This document shows positions 24,301 to 36,226 of a stretch of DNA of 64,000 nt, piece by piece (within the stretch, counting starts at the first letter, position 1; each line of letters begins with the position of its first letter). The DNA is taken from positions 32,742,188-32,806,187 of the forward strand of contig OY821789.1 in the NCBI GenBank assembly GCA_963682175.1, given 5' to 3'. The stretch is from Triglochin maritima (taxonomy: Eukaryota; Streptophyta; Magnoliopsida; Alismatales; Juncaginaceae). Below the pieces are notes generated by a model that did not search any database, was not told the origin of the DNA, and saw only the letters and a list, made by a program, of their open reading frames with translations. The position numbers and the translations under genes were made by a program.

Positions 24301-26989
24301 ACAAAATTGCTTGCAAGGTTTATTGTTCGATTTTGAGATTTTCAGCACATTGAATAAAGATTTTAATTCTTGCACTGAATTTTTACAGCTTACAATTGTA
24401 GGTTATTGTCTGTTTGTTGATTTTTTAAAAATTCATCATTTACCTTTCAGGTTCATCCTGTGCAATGAAGTTACTGAACTCTACGAAACTTTTTGAGCCA
24501 CCGGATAATCGAAAATTTTTGAGATTTGCCTTGCAATATAAGGAAGTTGAAGACAGACCAGATGGTGTAGACGAGTGGAAACCTCATTTTGCGGGTCACC
24601 AAAGTCTCCAGGAAAGGGAGGAATCATTTTATGCTCGTGACCAGAAAATTAATTGCGGATTTGTTAAAGGTCCAGAGGGAACACAAAGTACAGGATTTGA
24701 CTTGGCCGAAGATGATGTGAGATTCATGAGCAGTTGCCACATAGCTGTTTCATCTTGCATTTTCGGAAACTCTGACCGTCTGAGAACACCCTATGCCAAA
24801 GTGGTGGGTGATATGGATTGTGAGAATTCACTTTACTAATTTAACTGCACCACAAATCTATTGTTTCATATTGATATCATAACTTATAGATTACGCACTT
24901 GCATCATTTTGCACATATAACTCTTAGTTATTTTATGTAATTTATTATTTTCTACATTAAAGTTCCTCCTATTTTTCAATATATTTCCACATATTACACT
25001 CGATTTTGCAGCCTTGACAACAATGAACACCCTTATTGTTGGATTTGCTTTCCCGCTGTACAGTAGTCAACAATGTACAGCCTTGACAACAATGTACCTG
25101 TTGTCAACGTCATATCAAATTATCAATTAAAACCGTTCAGTAATTAAGTAATTTAACTAATCACTGTTTTTTCCGTACAATAATTTGTATAAAATATTAT
25201 GAAGTTCTTACTATTGGACAAGTACTACATCTCATACCTCACTCTTTGCTCATTTAAACTAACTTCACTTTCTTAACTTGCATAAGTCATTGAAGTGCTT
25301 CATCTTGTCCACGATGTCAAGAATAGAGTTGTGAATTTTGGTTGTATGTTTTTTGCTTTAAATTTTTCCTGACTGCAGATCTCACGTCCATCAAGAAAAA
25401 GTGTGTGTTTCGTTATGTTTGTGGATGAGAAAACATTGCAAACATTATCATATGAAGGCCGTCAACCGGATAGTATGGGATTCATTGGTTTGTGGAAAAT
25501 TGTGTTGGTCAAGAATATGCCATATGATGACATGAGAAGAGTTGGAAAAATTCCTAAATTTTTGGCTCATCGACTATTTCCTTCTGCAAGGTATATCTAG
25601 CATCCAAATATATGTTCTCTTTTCTCTATTAGTAACCGATTACAAAGTTTATATTTGATGTTTAAGTTTTCTTTTTCCTTGATTCCTGGAATTATGGTTT
25701 TCTCAATGCTGGTTTCTTTTATCTTACTTGGGAGAAACTTACAGTCTCTTTTCTCTACAACTTGAAACTTCATGTACAATATCTATGCTTCATTTACACA
25801 ACTTATGTGGTGTCCTTTTTAGGTATTCTATCTGGCTGGATAGCAAACTGCGCCTGCAGAGTGATCCAGTTGTAATCCTTGAATACTTCCTTTGGCGGAA
25901 AGGATATGAATACGCGATTTCCAACCATTATGATCGGCATTGCTTATGGGACGAGGTTCTACAAAACAAGAGGCTTAACAAGTACAACCACACCATTATA
26001 GACGAACAGTTTGCTTTCTACCAAGCTGATGGCTTGAAACGTTTCGACCCATCGGACCCTGACCGCTTACTACCTAGCTGTATGTCTATAATTTAGCTGA
26101 TTTCTCATTAAGAACCATAAAATACTTCTCTGTGGATATTTAACTGTGAAATGAATAATCATGGACAGATGTCCCCGAGGGGTCTTTCATACTAAGAGCA
26201 CATACACCAATGTCAAACCTCTTCTCGTGTCTATGGTTCAATGAGGTGGAGCGTTTCACTCCTAGGGACCAGCTCAGTTTTGCATATACGTACTTGAAAC
26301 TAAGAAGGATGAACCCCGAAAAGCCTTTCCATCTCCATATGTTCAAGGTGTGTAACAATGAAGTGATGCTGTTCAAATTAAGTTTTATACCCTGCCACAG
26401 ATGTGCTGAATGAAAAGAAGAAAAATAATAGAAGACCAACTCTATAGGATGTGATTGGCTTTCCAAAAGAACTTCATGAAAGTTGATAACTGAAGTTCTA
26501 AAATGCCTTAAGAAAATATATCTCATTGAGTAGCGAGATCTCCTAACTCAACTTCCATGTTTCAAAAATTTATACATCTTCCTACCATTACTTTCACTCT
26601 AACCCCATGTGAAATATATGTCTGCCTTTAGGAAAATTGGCATCTCATCATGATGGGTTTTGGGAAAATGTCATGATTTTCTGAAATGTCATACTTTTTT
26701 AGAAATGTGTTACTAAGTATGATATCACTGATTTCATAAATAAAATCATAAATGTTGTCTTTTTTTATTCAACATGTTATCATAGCTCCCGAGTATTAGA
26801 CGTTTAAATGCACCCTTTTAGGAGATAGTACTGTAAGGATTTATTCGCTGCTGGGTTATATCTTTCGTTATATATGTCAAAAAGTTCCTTCCTTCTTGTA
26901 TTCAGGACTGTGAGAGGCGTGCCATCGCAAAGCTTTTCCGCCACAGAGGAGTAAGTAAGAGACGTGTTCCCGTGCAAGTTGTGGAGTGA
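15365..26989 (+). CDS. MUCI70: DUF616 putative glycosyltransferase, MUCI70-like
   Basis: A type II membrane protein of 675 residues, probably in the Golgi. Exons: 15365-15530, 23167-23943, 24451-24803, 25379-25590, 25823-26079, 26169-26347, 26906-26989. The N-terminus has a basic cytoplasmic stretch followed by one hydrophobic anchor (about residues 29-51, around VAVVFLFLVVTLFAFWLL). Exon 2 encodes a long acidic, low-complexity stem. From exon 3 on lies the DUF616 domain, with EPPDNRKFLRFALQY, FVMFVDE, FLAHRLFPSARYSIWLDSK and ANSNHYDRH-type features (here ISNHYDRHCLWDE), ending KLFRHRGV near the C-terminus. DUF616 includes Arabidopsis MUCI70, needed for seed mucilage pectin, and TOD1. I place this protein nearer MUCI70 because of the stem-plus-anchor layout; this is inference. 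Intron 1 is 7.6 kb because it carries the Gypsy element at 16427-22281. Confidence 0.83.
16202..16426 (+). repeat. Left copy of 225-bp host duplication
   Basis: This segment begins tttggtattgtg and ends tgtatcttc directly against the 5' LTR. It matches 22285-22509 with two substitutions that I could find (16231 C against 22314 G; 16247 T against 22330 C). Confidence 0.93.
16427..17077 (+). repeat. 5' LTR of the Gypsy element
   Basis: The LTR is 651 bp and is bounded by the inverted ends TGAT and ATCA. A TATA-like box, tataaata, lies at 16858-16865. Three bases (aat) separate its end from the primer-binding site. Confidence 0.93.
17081..17092 (+). other. Primer-binding site (initiator Met tRNA)
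   Basis: The sequence tggtatcagagc is the usual complement of the plant initiator tRNA 3' end and lies 3 bases after the 5' LTR. Confidence 0.9.
17110..21615 (+). pseudogene. Gypsy gag-pol polyprotein, disrupted
   Basis: One frame of about 1500 codons from the ATG at 17110 to the TAA at 21613-21615, broken by a single in-frame TGA at 20485-20487 (codon about 1126). Approximate residue positions: gag domain with GRVEEYNKDFRRL in the first 300; CCHC knuckle CFYCEDKWHRNHKC at 321; aspartic protease IDSGSTNNFID near 397-407; reverse transcriptase with FFDDILIYS near 742-750; RNase H, where the expected TDHQ motif reads TYHQ (952, loss of an acidic residue); integrase with the acidic triad near 1154, 1216 and 1252; C-terminal chromodomain near 1455-1500. 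The stop falls inside the integrase zinc-binding region, just after CDTCQ. A run of 13 C at 20586-20598 keeps frame. The start at 17110 follows the PBS; the frame itself is open from within the LTR. Not functional as it stands. Confidence 0.93.
21616..21630 (+). other. Polypurine tract
   Basis: The sequence gctaagggaaggggc ends directly at the 3' LTR start and lies right after the gag-pol stop codon. Confidence 0.8.
21631..22281 (+). repeat. 3' LTR of the Gypsy element
   Basis: The LTR is 651 bp with one visible difference from the 5' LTR. It is followed by three bases, aat (22282-22284), and then by the right copy of the host duplication. The same three bases follow the 5' LTR before the primer site. 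Confidence 0.93.
22285..22509 (+). repeat. Right copy of 225-bp host duplication
   Basis: This is the same length as, and nearly identical to, 16202-16426. It is followed by tttggtttggtat, so the hexamer tttggt that starts the duplicated unit is also found just beyond its end. Confidence 0.93.
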
Positions 26990-27959
26990 GGGATTGATCT
27001 CAGTTGTGCCTTCACCCTTGTTTTGCATTGAAAAGGGAAGATTCATTTTGATCGCAGACACAAGCTATGTGTAGTGTGATGATGAAGAATTTGCGATGCT
27101 GCCGCCACGGTACTTCTCATCATACCATGGCAAAAGGAGGCCGAGGTTTTGCTTCATGTTCATTTATTTTGTCAAATCATATATATCATTCCATTTTAAC
27201 AAGTGGCATTATTTTTCTTCAATATCTTCTTTTTGTTAATACGGGCTCTTAGCATGAACAGAAAGGGTACTTTGCCATTCATTCTTGTAAAATTATGTGG
27301 TCTGCCACTAACTCTATTCATTGTATTCTGTTTCTGTAAATTTCTTGATTTTTTAGTATTGTTGTAACACTTGGTTATGTATTTTACCTGGTTACCCATG
27401 TAATCATATGTTTAGAAGGGCCCTTCAGATGATTTCTATGAAAAGTATTAGTTCGTTGGATTTTAAAATGACATAATCAGCTGTTGTTGGTGTTGCTATC
27501 TTTCTAATTATTGTCTGATATTTGTTCAGAATTTGTACTGATGGTTGGGCTTCAAATTATGCTTCACGATGATGACATTGCAATCATTTCAGCTTGTAAG
27601 GCTCATGTGAGATCATTTGTGATCGCATAAAAATAGATCACATCAGATAGGGTTTGTTTTGTGATTGTTAACTTGGGCATTCATTTTAACTTGGGATTTG
27701 AAAGTGTCAATTTTAGATAATTATAAATAATTTTTTGGATGAACTCTTAGATGTTCAAACTATTTATGGTACCCTAACACCACTTCTATCCAAAAGTCGG
27801 CAAAAACAAATCGAAGTTGGGATGTGAATTTGAAAATTCTACGCGACATAATTTGACTTTAGACACTTGCAACAAATATCGTATCCTATTTATTTTATAG
27901 CAGCCACATCGGCCTCTTCTGGCTTTCTATCGTCATCTGAGTCCGTCAAGCATGCAAGC
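26990..27959. other. Intergenic between converging MUCI70-like and kinase genes
   Basis: This stretch contains the presumed 3' untranslated regions of both genes, which converge here. It is AT-rich and I see no further coding or repeat structure. Confidence 0.5.
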
Positions 27960-30823
27960 TCAGTTGTTGTTTTTTTTTTTTGTAACTTGGATGGCATGCT
28001 TTAAACTCTCTATCACCTCAGGCATAGTTGGCCGATCTTTAGGATTTTTCGATAGGCATCGGTTTGCTAGTTGGGCTACCAATCGAGTGGCGGATAGAGA
28101 GTATTCATTTCCAAGCTTAGGATCCATTATCATATAGAATCTCTTACTTTCTACTGGGAATTGGTTGACCCAATCAAGAAGCTTTTGCTCTCCTCTTGGG
28201 CGTTTTCGCTCCAAAGATCGCCTCCCAGTGAGTATTTCATATAAGACAACACCAAAGGTCCATACATCGCTTTTCATTGTCAAATGGCCGGTTTTGATGT
28301 AGTCCGGGGCAGCATACCCGTGGGTTCCAACTACCTGATTGTAGTAGTATGAATGTGAACATACAATTATATGTACACATAAATATATAAATGAAATGTT
28401 ATCGATAAACAAACAAAACTAATAAGAAACCAACCAAAAGACACCATGCAAGTCTAGTTTCAGGGAGAACAAAAAAAAAAAACAATACTTACCGCTGTGG
28501 TAACATGCGTACGGTCAGCTGCTGGTCCCTCCCTCACCAACCCGAAATCAGATAATTTCGGTTTAAGCTCTCGATCTAGAAGCACATTTGATGCTTTTAA
28601 GTCCCGATAAATTACCTGAACAAAAAATATATTTTGTTGATTTCAGATTTTTCATCACCCTGTAAAGTTCTCATGGAACTGGAAACTAAGGTTTTATGAT
28701 TTTATGTATCATGTCATACATTAAAAATGAAGGAACAAGGAACTTGGAAAATAAAAGAATGTTTTTTTTTTTTTACATACCGGGGTTTCCAACCCTTCAT
28801 GCAGGTATCTCAATCCTTCAGCTGCACCCAGAATTATATCCAATCTCGTGTCCCAACGGAGAGGAGGGTACGCTCGATTGAACAAATGATCTTCCAAACT
28901 CTTATTAGGCATATACTCGTAAACCAATAGCCTCTCAATTCCTGTTTCGCCATCCACGGCACAATATCCAATGAGTTTAACAAGATTAGGGTGTTCAACG
29001 ACGCCGAGAAATTGAACTTCTGCCAACCATTGCTTGTGACCCTAGTAAAACAAATAAAAGAATGACTTCTTCTCCTTGGGAGAGGATATGGCTCATCTGA
29101 GTAACTAAACCTTATTTCTATGTAGATGAGGTCTCAGGCTCGTTCTCATTATCAAGGTTACATTATAATTTCTGTATGAACCATTTTTAAGGTTTACATC
29201 TTGCTCCTTAAAGCTATATTATCCGGTTCTGATGTTTTTATAATTTATTCCTCTCAATATGTGAGCATGAGCCATGCCACTCCAACATTATTTGATATAT
29301 GAATTAGTGAAGAGAGTACACCAAAGCAGTGCACCTAGACACCATCCTGCTACTTCTGTAGTTATTTGCTTGGGCAAGTCTATAGATTTTAATTTACAAC
29401 CATATCATGTGTATGTGACTCGTGTTAAAGTAATAAGTCTACCATGTAAATATCATGCTTGAAGTTACAATTTAGATCGAAAAAGGGAGATTCATTGAAA
29501 AGGCAATTTGTAATGGTCATGAACTGAAGAAACCTTTTACTTAACAATCTCCATGTACCCTTAGCAAGTAAGAGGTCAGTCTATCTGTATTTCTGAAACT
29601 TAAAGAGAAGCAATTACCTAAGACATCTTATATGCATTGATGTTGAATTGCCTTTATGAAATAATTTATTGTCTGAGTTGAGAGCGGCATTAGCAAGAAC
29701 AATACTTTGATTCAAACTGTTAAGAACTTGTCTCAAGAAAATCGAGGAGATATTGGTTGATTGACATTAAAATTTCTCGTCAAATTTTCTTTTGGGCAAA
29801 TAATTAATTATATCGCTAACAGGTTAAGTTTGTCACGAGTTCCAGAATAAATAAATAAATAAAATTCCTGCAAGTGAAAAACTGTATCCAATTAACTTTT
29901 TCCATATTCCCCTTACTTGATGATGACTTTACTCCAGGAGCACAATATCCAAAAATTCGTTGTGTATGTATGTCTTCATGATCACATGCAACAAATTATC
30001 GTTTGTGATACATTACCGTCTACAGGATTATTAAGCGGATATTATTCGTCAGCTACTTCACCAAGTTCATTGCTCTTTGTTCACATACATCACCACTTAT
30101 AATTTGCTCCAGAGCCAAATTCACAGAATGGAATAATGGGTACCCTTAATATTTTTCATTACACTCAAACCGAAAAGGTGTTCTTCAAGTTCTTTTCCTC
30201 CAGATTTGGCAAGTTCATATTTAACTTCCACTTCCCTACATGCATCTTACACTACAAGAATTATACAGTTCTTATGCACTTTAATGAAAAGATATCATTC
30301 CAAACTTGAGTTAGAAAGCGCAACCACAATATATTTCATGATAACAAAACACATTTCACTTATTACTACAACAAGGTGTTAGTGATAATTGATATCTGAA
30401 TTTGAATTTGGTGCAAGGATTTGAATAGCTACTGACCTGCAAACCGTTCTGGTTAAGCTTCTTTATCGCGACCGGGATTTTTTTTGTCTGTCCACTGGAA
30501 GGCCTAATGATACCCTTATATACACTTCCAAATCCACCTTCGCCAATCTTAAACAACCTGCTGAAATCATTTGTAGCCATCCTCAATTCCGCCAACTCAA
30601 AAACCCGCAAGTTCCCCGCTCGCTCTTCGTAAAGAGCTGAAATGGTTCTCTGTGACGACAACAAGGCTGAGCCAGAGGAGGTACTGGCCTGCCTGGCTGA
30701 GGCAGACACATCCGATCTTCCCTTTCCATTTCCATTGTTGGAGATCAGCACGGAGGGAGGTGCCGAGTTTGGCTGAGATTTGCTTCTCTTGGACTTGTCC
30801 TTGAAGTAGTAGAAACACTTCAT
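27960..30823 (-). CDS. Receptor-like cytoplasmic kinase, subfamily VII
   Basis: A 381-residue Ser/Thr kinase without a transmembrane segment. Exons on the minus strand: 30823-30437, 29041-28781, 28615-28493, 28334-27960. It starts [19 protein letters not shown], a start typical of the PCRK/PBL19 branch. Of two adjacent Met codons I chose the second (30823) for this match. Kinase features: glycine loop [17 protein letters not shown] lysine, catalytic loop [10 protein letters not shown] (YRD in place of HRD is normal in this subfamily), SDFGL, and the activation segment [18 protein letters not shown]. It ends in a short K/N-rich tail. Relatives act at the plasma membrane in immune-receptor signalling; that role is inferred from the family. 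No Gly at position 2, so N-myristoylation is not expected. Confidence 0.88.
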
Positions 30824-33507
30824 CATTTGTGGAAGAACAAGAACTAAAGTGTGGATCACAACTCAAGGTTTCTTCAAAATTGTATCTCGATTTCTGCATC
30901 CAAACACTTCTGATGAAATTTGGTGAGGACCCAAATGAGGATTGAACTCTAGAGGGCAAAAGAAATTTTAAAAAAAACAAAAGTCAGAGGAACCCAAGTC
31001 CAAAATCTGACAATTAAACAAGAATATCACAAAATAACTAACATACTAAATAATCAAATTCAAACAGAAAGGCAAATCAAAGAAGACCAGGAAAAAACTT
31101 AGGAAAAAAATGAATTAGAAAATACCAAAATGAAGCATAGAATCTCTCCATCAATTATAGCACACAAGAATTAAACCTTTTGATTGAAACTCAACACTTC
31201 TCCACAACTCCTTTCTGATTTGGTCTTTCTTTCTTTCCAAAAATTGCTGGAAAATTGGAACAAGAAAAAACAAGAAAAATATGAGGAATTACTTAGAAAG
31301 CCCTCCAAATCAAAGCCAAATGGAAAATTAGAGAAACCCAAGTTGAGAAAATGGCAGAAACCAAGTTATTTGGACAAATCAAGGAGACCCACTTGAGAAA
31401 ACCAGAAACATCCAACAAAAATACAAGAAAGGCCTCATCTTTTGTTGCAAAACAAGAAGTAGAATTTAAATTGGTGGGAAAAGGTGGGAACTTGACTGGA
31501 CCCAGATGAGTGTTACACTAGAAAAGTACTCCAACAATATAAAATCAACAAAAAAATTTGGAGAAAACACAGAACAAAGCAGAAACACAACCAAAGAGAA
31601 GAGACCCCCCAACAGTGCAACTCACTCACATGGTCAACAAAGGAGAATAAATTAAAGAGGAACTTGTGTTATACGGCAACAAAATGATAATAAACCAATA
31701 ATAAAGATGGGAGTTTGGGTCAAGAGATTCAAGTCGAGTCATATTTTGGTTTGGATATATACCGAACTGAGCCTTTTTTTTCACGTATAATTTTTATGAT
31801 AATCCAATACTATTATTAGATTTGTAGCTCTCTATTAGGCATTACTAGATTTGTATGAAAATAGTTCAATTCGTGATAAAACAAAATAAAACTGTATTAA
31901 AAAAACATTTTTACCTTTGTGTATTTTCTAAGTAATTAACAAATAATGGCATCAAAAGGTAAATCAAAGTTTAAATCGATTCAAGCTGAAATAATTTTGT
32001 TCAAGTTTGATTTGAAGTTTTTTACCAAACTCAAAAGCTGGTTTGAGATTGGTTTGAATTTGAATTTTTCTACTACTGAAATGATTTGGTTAAGTTGGCT
32101 TGATAAACCCTCAAAACGTAATTTCTACGAAAATTTAGATTTTTTATAGAATAAAATTCAACTAGAATTATGTTGAATTTCGTCCCACCTACCTGAGATG
32201 TGGTCTACCGTCTACGCGCTTTGGCAAGAGTAAGACCATTGTTGTCTTGTTTTCTTCTTCTTCTTCTTCACCAAGTCTTCTGTTCTATTTTATTCTTAAT
32301 TATTATTATTACAAAAATAACTATCTTATTCTTAACTATTGAACTGCGTTGGGCATGTGCCCACTTACAATATTGTACCATGTAATGATGTAAATGTTTT
32401 TGTTTTGTCCTGCAAGAATCAAGATGGTCGTGTGGTCCATGAGAGGGAAGCATTAAGGAAGTTCAGCCTTTTAATTTCATTATTTTCTTAAAGTTTCTTC
32501 TGAATACCAACTATGATTAACATGATTGACGATGACATATTGATAGCTACATTTTTTTCTTGAATTTCGTATTGCATTGTATATCGATTTATATAAAATC
32601 TTAGAAACATTTCTAATTCATACAAATTTTCTGGATGTTCCAATAATTTGTCCACTCTTCAGCTCGAGCTAACGACACCTCACCTCACTATTTCGTCTGT
32701 TAACTTTTGACACGGCAAGGTAACAAGACGATGTGATACTATAATAAAATGGTTTCAACGTGAATGAACCAATTAATTGTGGTTAATTAGCTTAATTATG
32801 ATAATTCATGAACAACGAACATAAGTTAAATGAGACACCAACATGACACAATATACATAATTTGATCATATAACTAGAAAAGACCAATTGGGTTTAGCTC
32901 AGTCACAAGATTTATTGTCTTCAGATAGTTAAGATCAAGAGTTGAATCCCAACAAGACCACTGGATAGTTCAGATAGTTAAGATCTATATGTTTGTGATG
33001 TTAGGGTTTAAGTGTAGTAGAGTAGTAGAGGAGATAAAATCAGAAAAAGATGAAACCATAAAGTATACAATCTTGAGTCATTTAGGATCCAAATCACTTC
33101 CACTGGATTGCATTATCTAGGATATAAACTTCACGACTATACTACGTATTGATTCTGAAGCATTGAGTTCTTGAGGCCACCCTTAGCAAGGTTATCCGCT
33201 CGCAGACAACACGGTCGTCGACTGGGTTGTGACACTTGGCACAACTCGGTTGGTCAGATTTTTTTGTTTTGAATTATTTGTTTATTTTGGTTTTTGTTTT
33301 GGTATTTGTTTTAATAATTAGGGGTTTTTATTTTGATAAATAATTAAAATTTAAGTAGTTGTAGTTTATATTTTGATAATAATTAGGATTAGGGTTATGA
33401 TTTGGGGTGTTATTTTGTAAATAGTTGAGCATTTATTAAATTTTATTTAAAAGAACTAGAATAATTTAATAAACCACAAACGTAAATAAACGGGTAAACG
33501 GATTAAA
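30824..33507. other. Kinase gene promoter side and intergenic DNA
   Basis: Positions 30824 to about 31400 should contain the kinase 5' leader on the minus strand. Beyond that I see only AT-rich DNA, with a CTT microrepeat (cttcttcttcttctt) near 32255-32270. At 32889-32952 a stretch resembles a decayed tRNA-derived promoter (gtttagctcagt followed by agttgaatccc). Confidence 0.45.
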
Positions 33508-33562
33508 GATGGTTTGAAGATAATTATATTCCCCAAGATGGTTTGAAGATAATTATATTCCC
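33508..33562 (+). repeat. Two tandem copies of a 28-bp unit
   Basis: The unit agatggtttgaagataattatattccc is repeated twice head to tail just upstream of the 42-bp array. Confidence 0.7.
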
Positions 33563-33592
33563 AGAAAAGATTTGAAATCGGTCGGATTAAAG

Positions 33593-33844
33593 GCATCACG
33601 TGTGTACTATAGATTGTCAGTCTGACAAGATAATGCATCACACGCGTACTATAGATTGTCAGTCCGACAAGATAATGAACCACGCGCGTACTATAGATTG
33701 TCAGTCCGACAAGATAATGAACCACGCGCGTACTGTAGATTGTCAGTCTGACAAGATAAGGCATCACATGCGTACTGTAGATTGTCAATCCGACAAGTTA
33801 AGGCATCACGTGTGTACTGTAGATTGTCAGTTCGACATTATAAG
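33593..33844 (+). repeat. Minisatellite: six 42-bp units, each with a dyad
   Basis: Six consecutive 42-bp units cover 252 bp without gaps. Each contains a core like ttgtcagtctgacaa, an inverted repeat with 7-bp arms around one central base; several units have a C for T beside the centre (ttgtcagtccgacaa). Because 42 is divisible by three, open frames run through on both strands and give 14-residue repeat peptides. I regard these as accidental. The array lies directly upstream of the PIF/Harbinger remnant and could be its subterminal region. Confidence 0.92.
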
Positions 33845-33880
33845 GAAGTGGTATGGCATATCTCGTCAAACATATCTAAT

Positions 33881-35184
33881 TCAATGAACTCTAATTTAAG
33901 ATACCCACCGACCTACTCTTCATCCTCTTCCTCTGACGATGCCTTCGACGAGCTTTGGAGGCGAGTAAGCACTGAAACACTCGAAGAGCTTGAAGAGCTT
34001 GAGCGTGGGGCGACTCGTGGGCGGAGTCGTGAGGCTCCAAGCCGACGCCTCGCTACGACCCAAAACCTCGATAGAGATCGAGAGGAAGGTTATCGTCGTC
34101 TTATTTCTGATTAATTTGCTGAAAATCCTGTGTATGGTCCTCGTATTTTCAGAAGAAGATTCGGAATGAGAAAGCATGTATTTCTGCGTATATCGGAAAA
34201 AATTGAGAATTCTGACGTGTTCTTCCAACCAAAGCTGGATGCGACGGGTCGAATGAGTATATCGAGACTACAAAAAATCATTGCAGCTCTGCGAATGTTA
34301 GCCTACGGCGATGCCGTTGACGAGTACATACTCCTTAGTGAGGCGACAAGGATGGCTCTCCAGAAGTTCGTAGAAGGAGTGATGGCCAACTTCGGTGTTG
34401 AATACCTGAGAAGACCTACATCAGAAGACATGGCAAGACTACTTCACATTGGTGCGCAACGTGACTTTCCGGGCATGATGGGGAGCATCAATTGTATGCA
34501 CCAGGAGTGAAAAATTGCCCAGCAGCTTGGAAAAGACAATACCAAGGCCGGAGTGGCAAGGCAACAATTGTGTTAGAGGTCGTAGCGTCGTACGACCTCT
34601 GGATATTGCATAGTTTTTTCGATATTCCCGGCTTGAGTAACGATCTCAACGTACTTCAACGATCTCCCCTTTTTAATGACGTGTTCGAAGGATGTGCGCC
34701 TCCCGTCCAGTACGAGGTGAATGGTCGTCAATATGATATAGGATATTATCTAACGGATGATATTTACCCGCAGTAGGCGGCATTCATGAGGTTCATCCCA
34801 CTTCCACAAACTCTCAAGAATATGTTATTTGCACAACACCAGGAGTCATCGCGTAAAGATGTAGAACACGTGTTTGGAGTGTTGCAGGCACGATGGACAA
34901 TCCTAAGGAGGTCATCTCTTGCGTGGAATGTTGATCTCCTAAACAAAATAATCATTGTGTGCATCATAATGCACAACATGATCGTGGAGAACGAGCGTGA
35001 ATCTTATTCCATGTTTTATGATACAACTGAGTTTGAGCATGACCGCGACATATCGGGTCCGGAACAAACACCTTACTCTATTGCACAAGTTCTGGACATT
35101 AATGCCTACATGAACAACAGAGACCGTGTTCGTAATAAAACACATCTCGCGCTGAGGAAAGACTTGATCGAGAACATCTGGTAG
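33881..35184 (+). pseudogene. PIF/Harbinger (HARBI1-like) transposase, decayed
   Basis: The translated pieces match plant PIF-type DDE transposases in order: MNSNLRY start with an acidic, Ser-rich N-terminus; GPRIFRRRFGMRKHVFLRI; GRMSISRLQKIIAALRMLAYG; a GSINCMH segment, where the family has GSIDCMH, so the first catalytic Asp reads Asn; TIVLEVVASYDLWI; GYYLTDDIYP; and RKDVEHVFGVLQARW with the last acidic residue. Breaks: an in-frame stop at 34112-34114, a frameshift at about 34505-34510, and an in-frame stop at 34774-34776. The copy cannot make an active enzyme. I could not find convincing terminal inverted repeats or the expected 3-bp target duplication. Confidence 0.85.
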
Positions 35185-36218
35185 CGATTCGGCAGAAGCG
35201 ACGCTTAATTGTGTTTTATGTCGTGTAATATTTGAATTATGTCATGTATTATTTGGTTTATGTCTTGTATTTGGTTTGTCATCTCCTTTAATGTAAGCGT
35301 ATGTTTGCTAAAAATAATGTAATATTTGGTTTCTTAATATTAATAGTATTTAGTATTTGGTAATCATTGATGGTTAAATAAATAAAGTACGTGCAATCTG
35401 GAAATAAATAGATTATTAATGTTTTTGGTAAATATAAATGATTTTGGAATAGAATAAAAGTTGAGAAGAAAATTAATAATGTGGAGGAAAGAGAGTGGGA
35501 GAAATATGAGGTTGGGTCATGATAACGTGACAGGAAGAGAAAGAAAAGAGAGAAAGTGGATGACCTAGGTCATGACTATGGATGGTCTGATATATCCTTC
35601 CTTGTGCAAGTTGAGGAAGCACAACTTTTGTACAAATGTCATGAGATCTAACCATCCAATCAGCATAAGATTCATTTTATGCCCCATTTTTTCACTATGA
35701 CATATATGTTACGATTGATGCCCAAATAATTAAGGTCTAAATGATATCTAAATATGGATTTAATACGAGACAAAAGTTAGAACAATGAAACCAAAAATTG
35801 ACATCGGATTTTTATAAAGGTTTGGTACGTCAACCCCCTATTTTTGTCTTTCAAGCCCCGCATGAGTCTTCTACTAATCTGATCTCTGTTCTGATATGAG
35901 ATCAAGATGTTACAACACGAGTCTTAGTGAACAACCCTCGCCTTACTCGATTCGTCTCTCACAACCTGATGGGGAGCTTCCTCGAAACTTTACAACTATT
36001 GGTGACTGCTTAATATGGAAGTTGAAATCACAATACATTTTAATACTTGAGCACTTGGATATAATTTATAAAGGATGACACAAGTGGTGAAGTTTTGATT
36101 TTGAGTATGGGAAAACGGGAGCCGGTTTCTTTCAAAATATATAACAATATAGAGTGTTGGAGAGTTACGAAGTAATGGAATGAATCTTTCAAATTCTAAT
36201 AGTTGTTTGATAGAGTGG
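35185..36218. other. 3' flank of the PIF remnant
   Basis: This is AT-rich, non-coding sequence. A perfect 14-bp palindrome, atgacctaggtcat, lies near 35561-35574 and may belong to the end of the transposon. Nothing else could be supported. Confidence 0.4.
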
Positions 36219-36226
36219 GGTGGGAG

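Noticed and set aside
32889..32952. tRNA-like stretch (gtttagctcagt ... agttgaatccc)
   Set aside because: Box spacing is roughly right but no cloverleaf with a matching acceptor stem could be drawn; at most a decayed SINE.
33456..33887. Open frames with repeated 14-residue peptides on both strands
   Set aside because: They are produced by the 42-bp minisatellite, whose unit length is divisible by three. No start context or other coding evidence.
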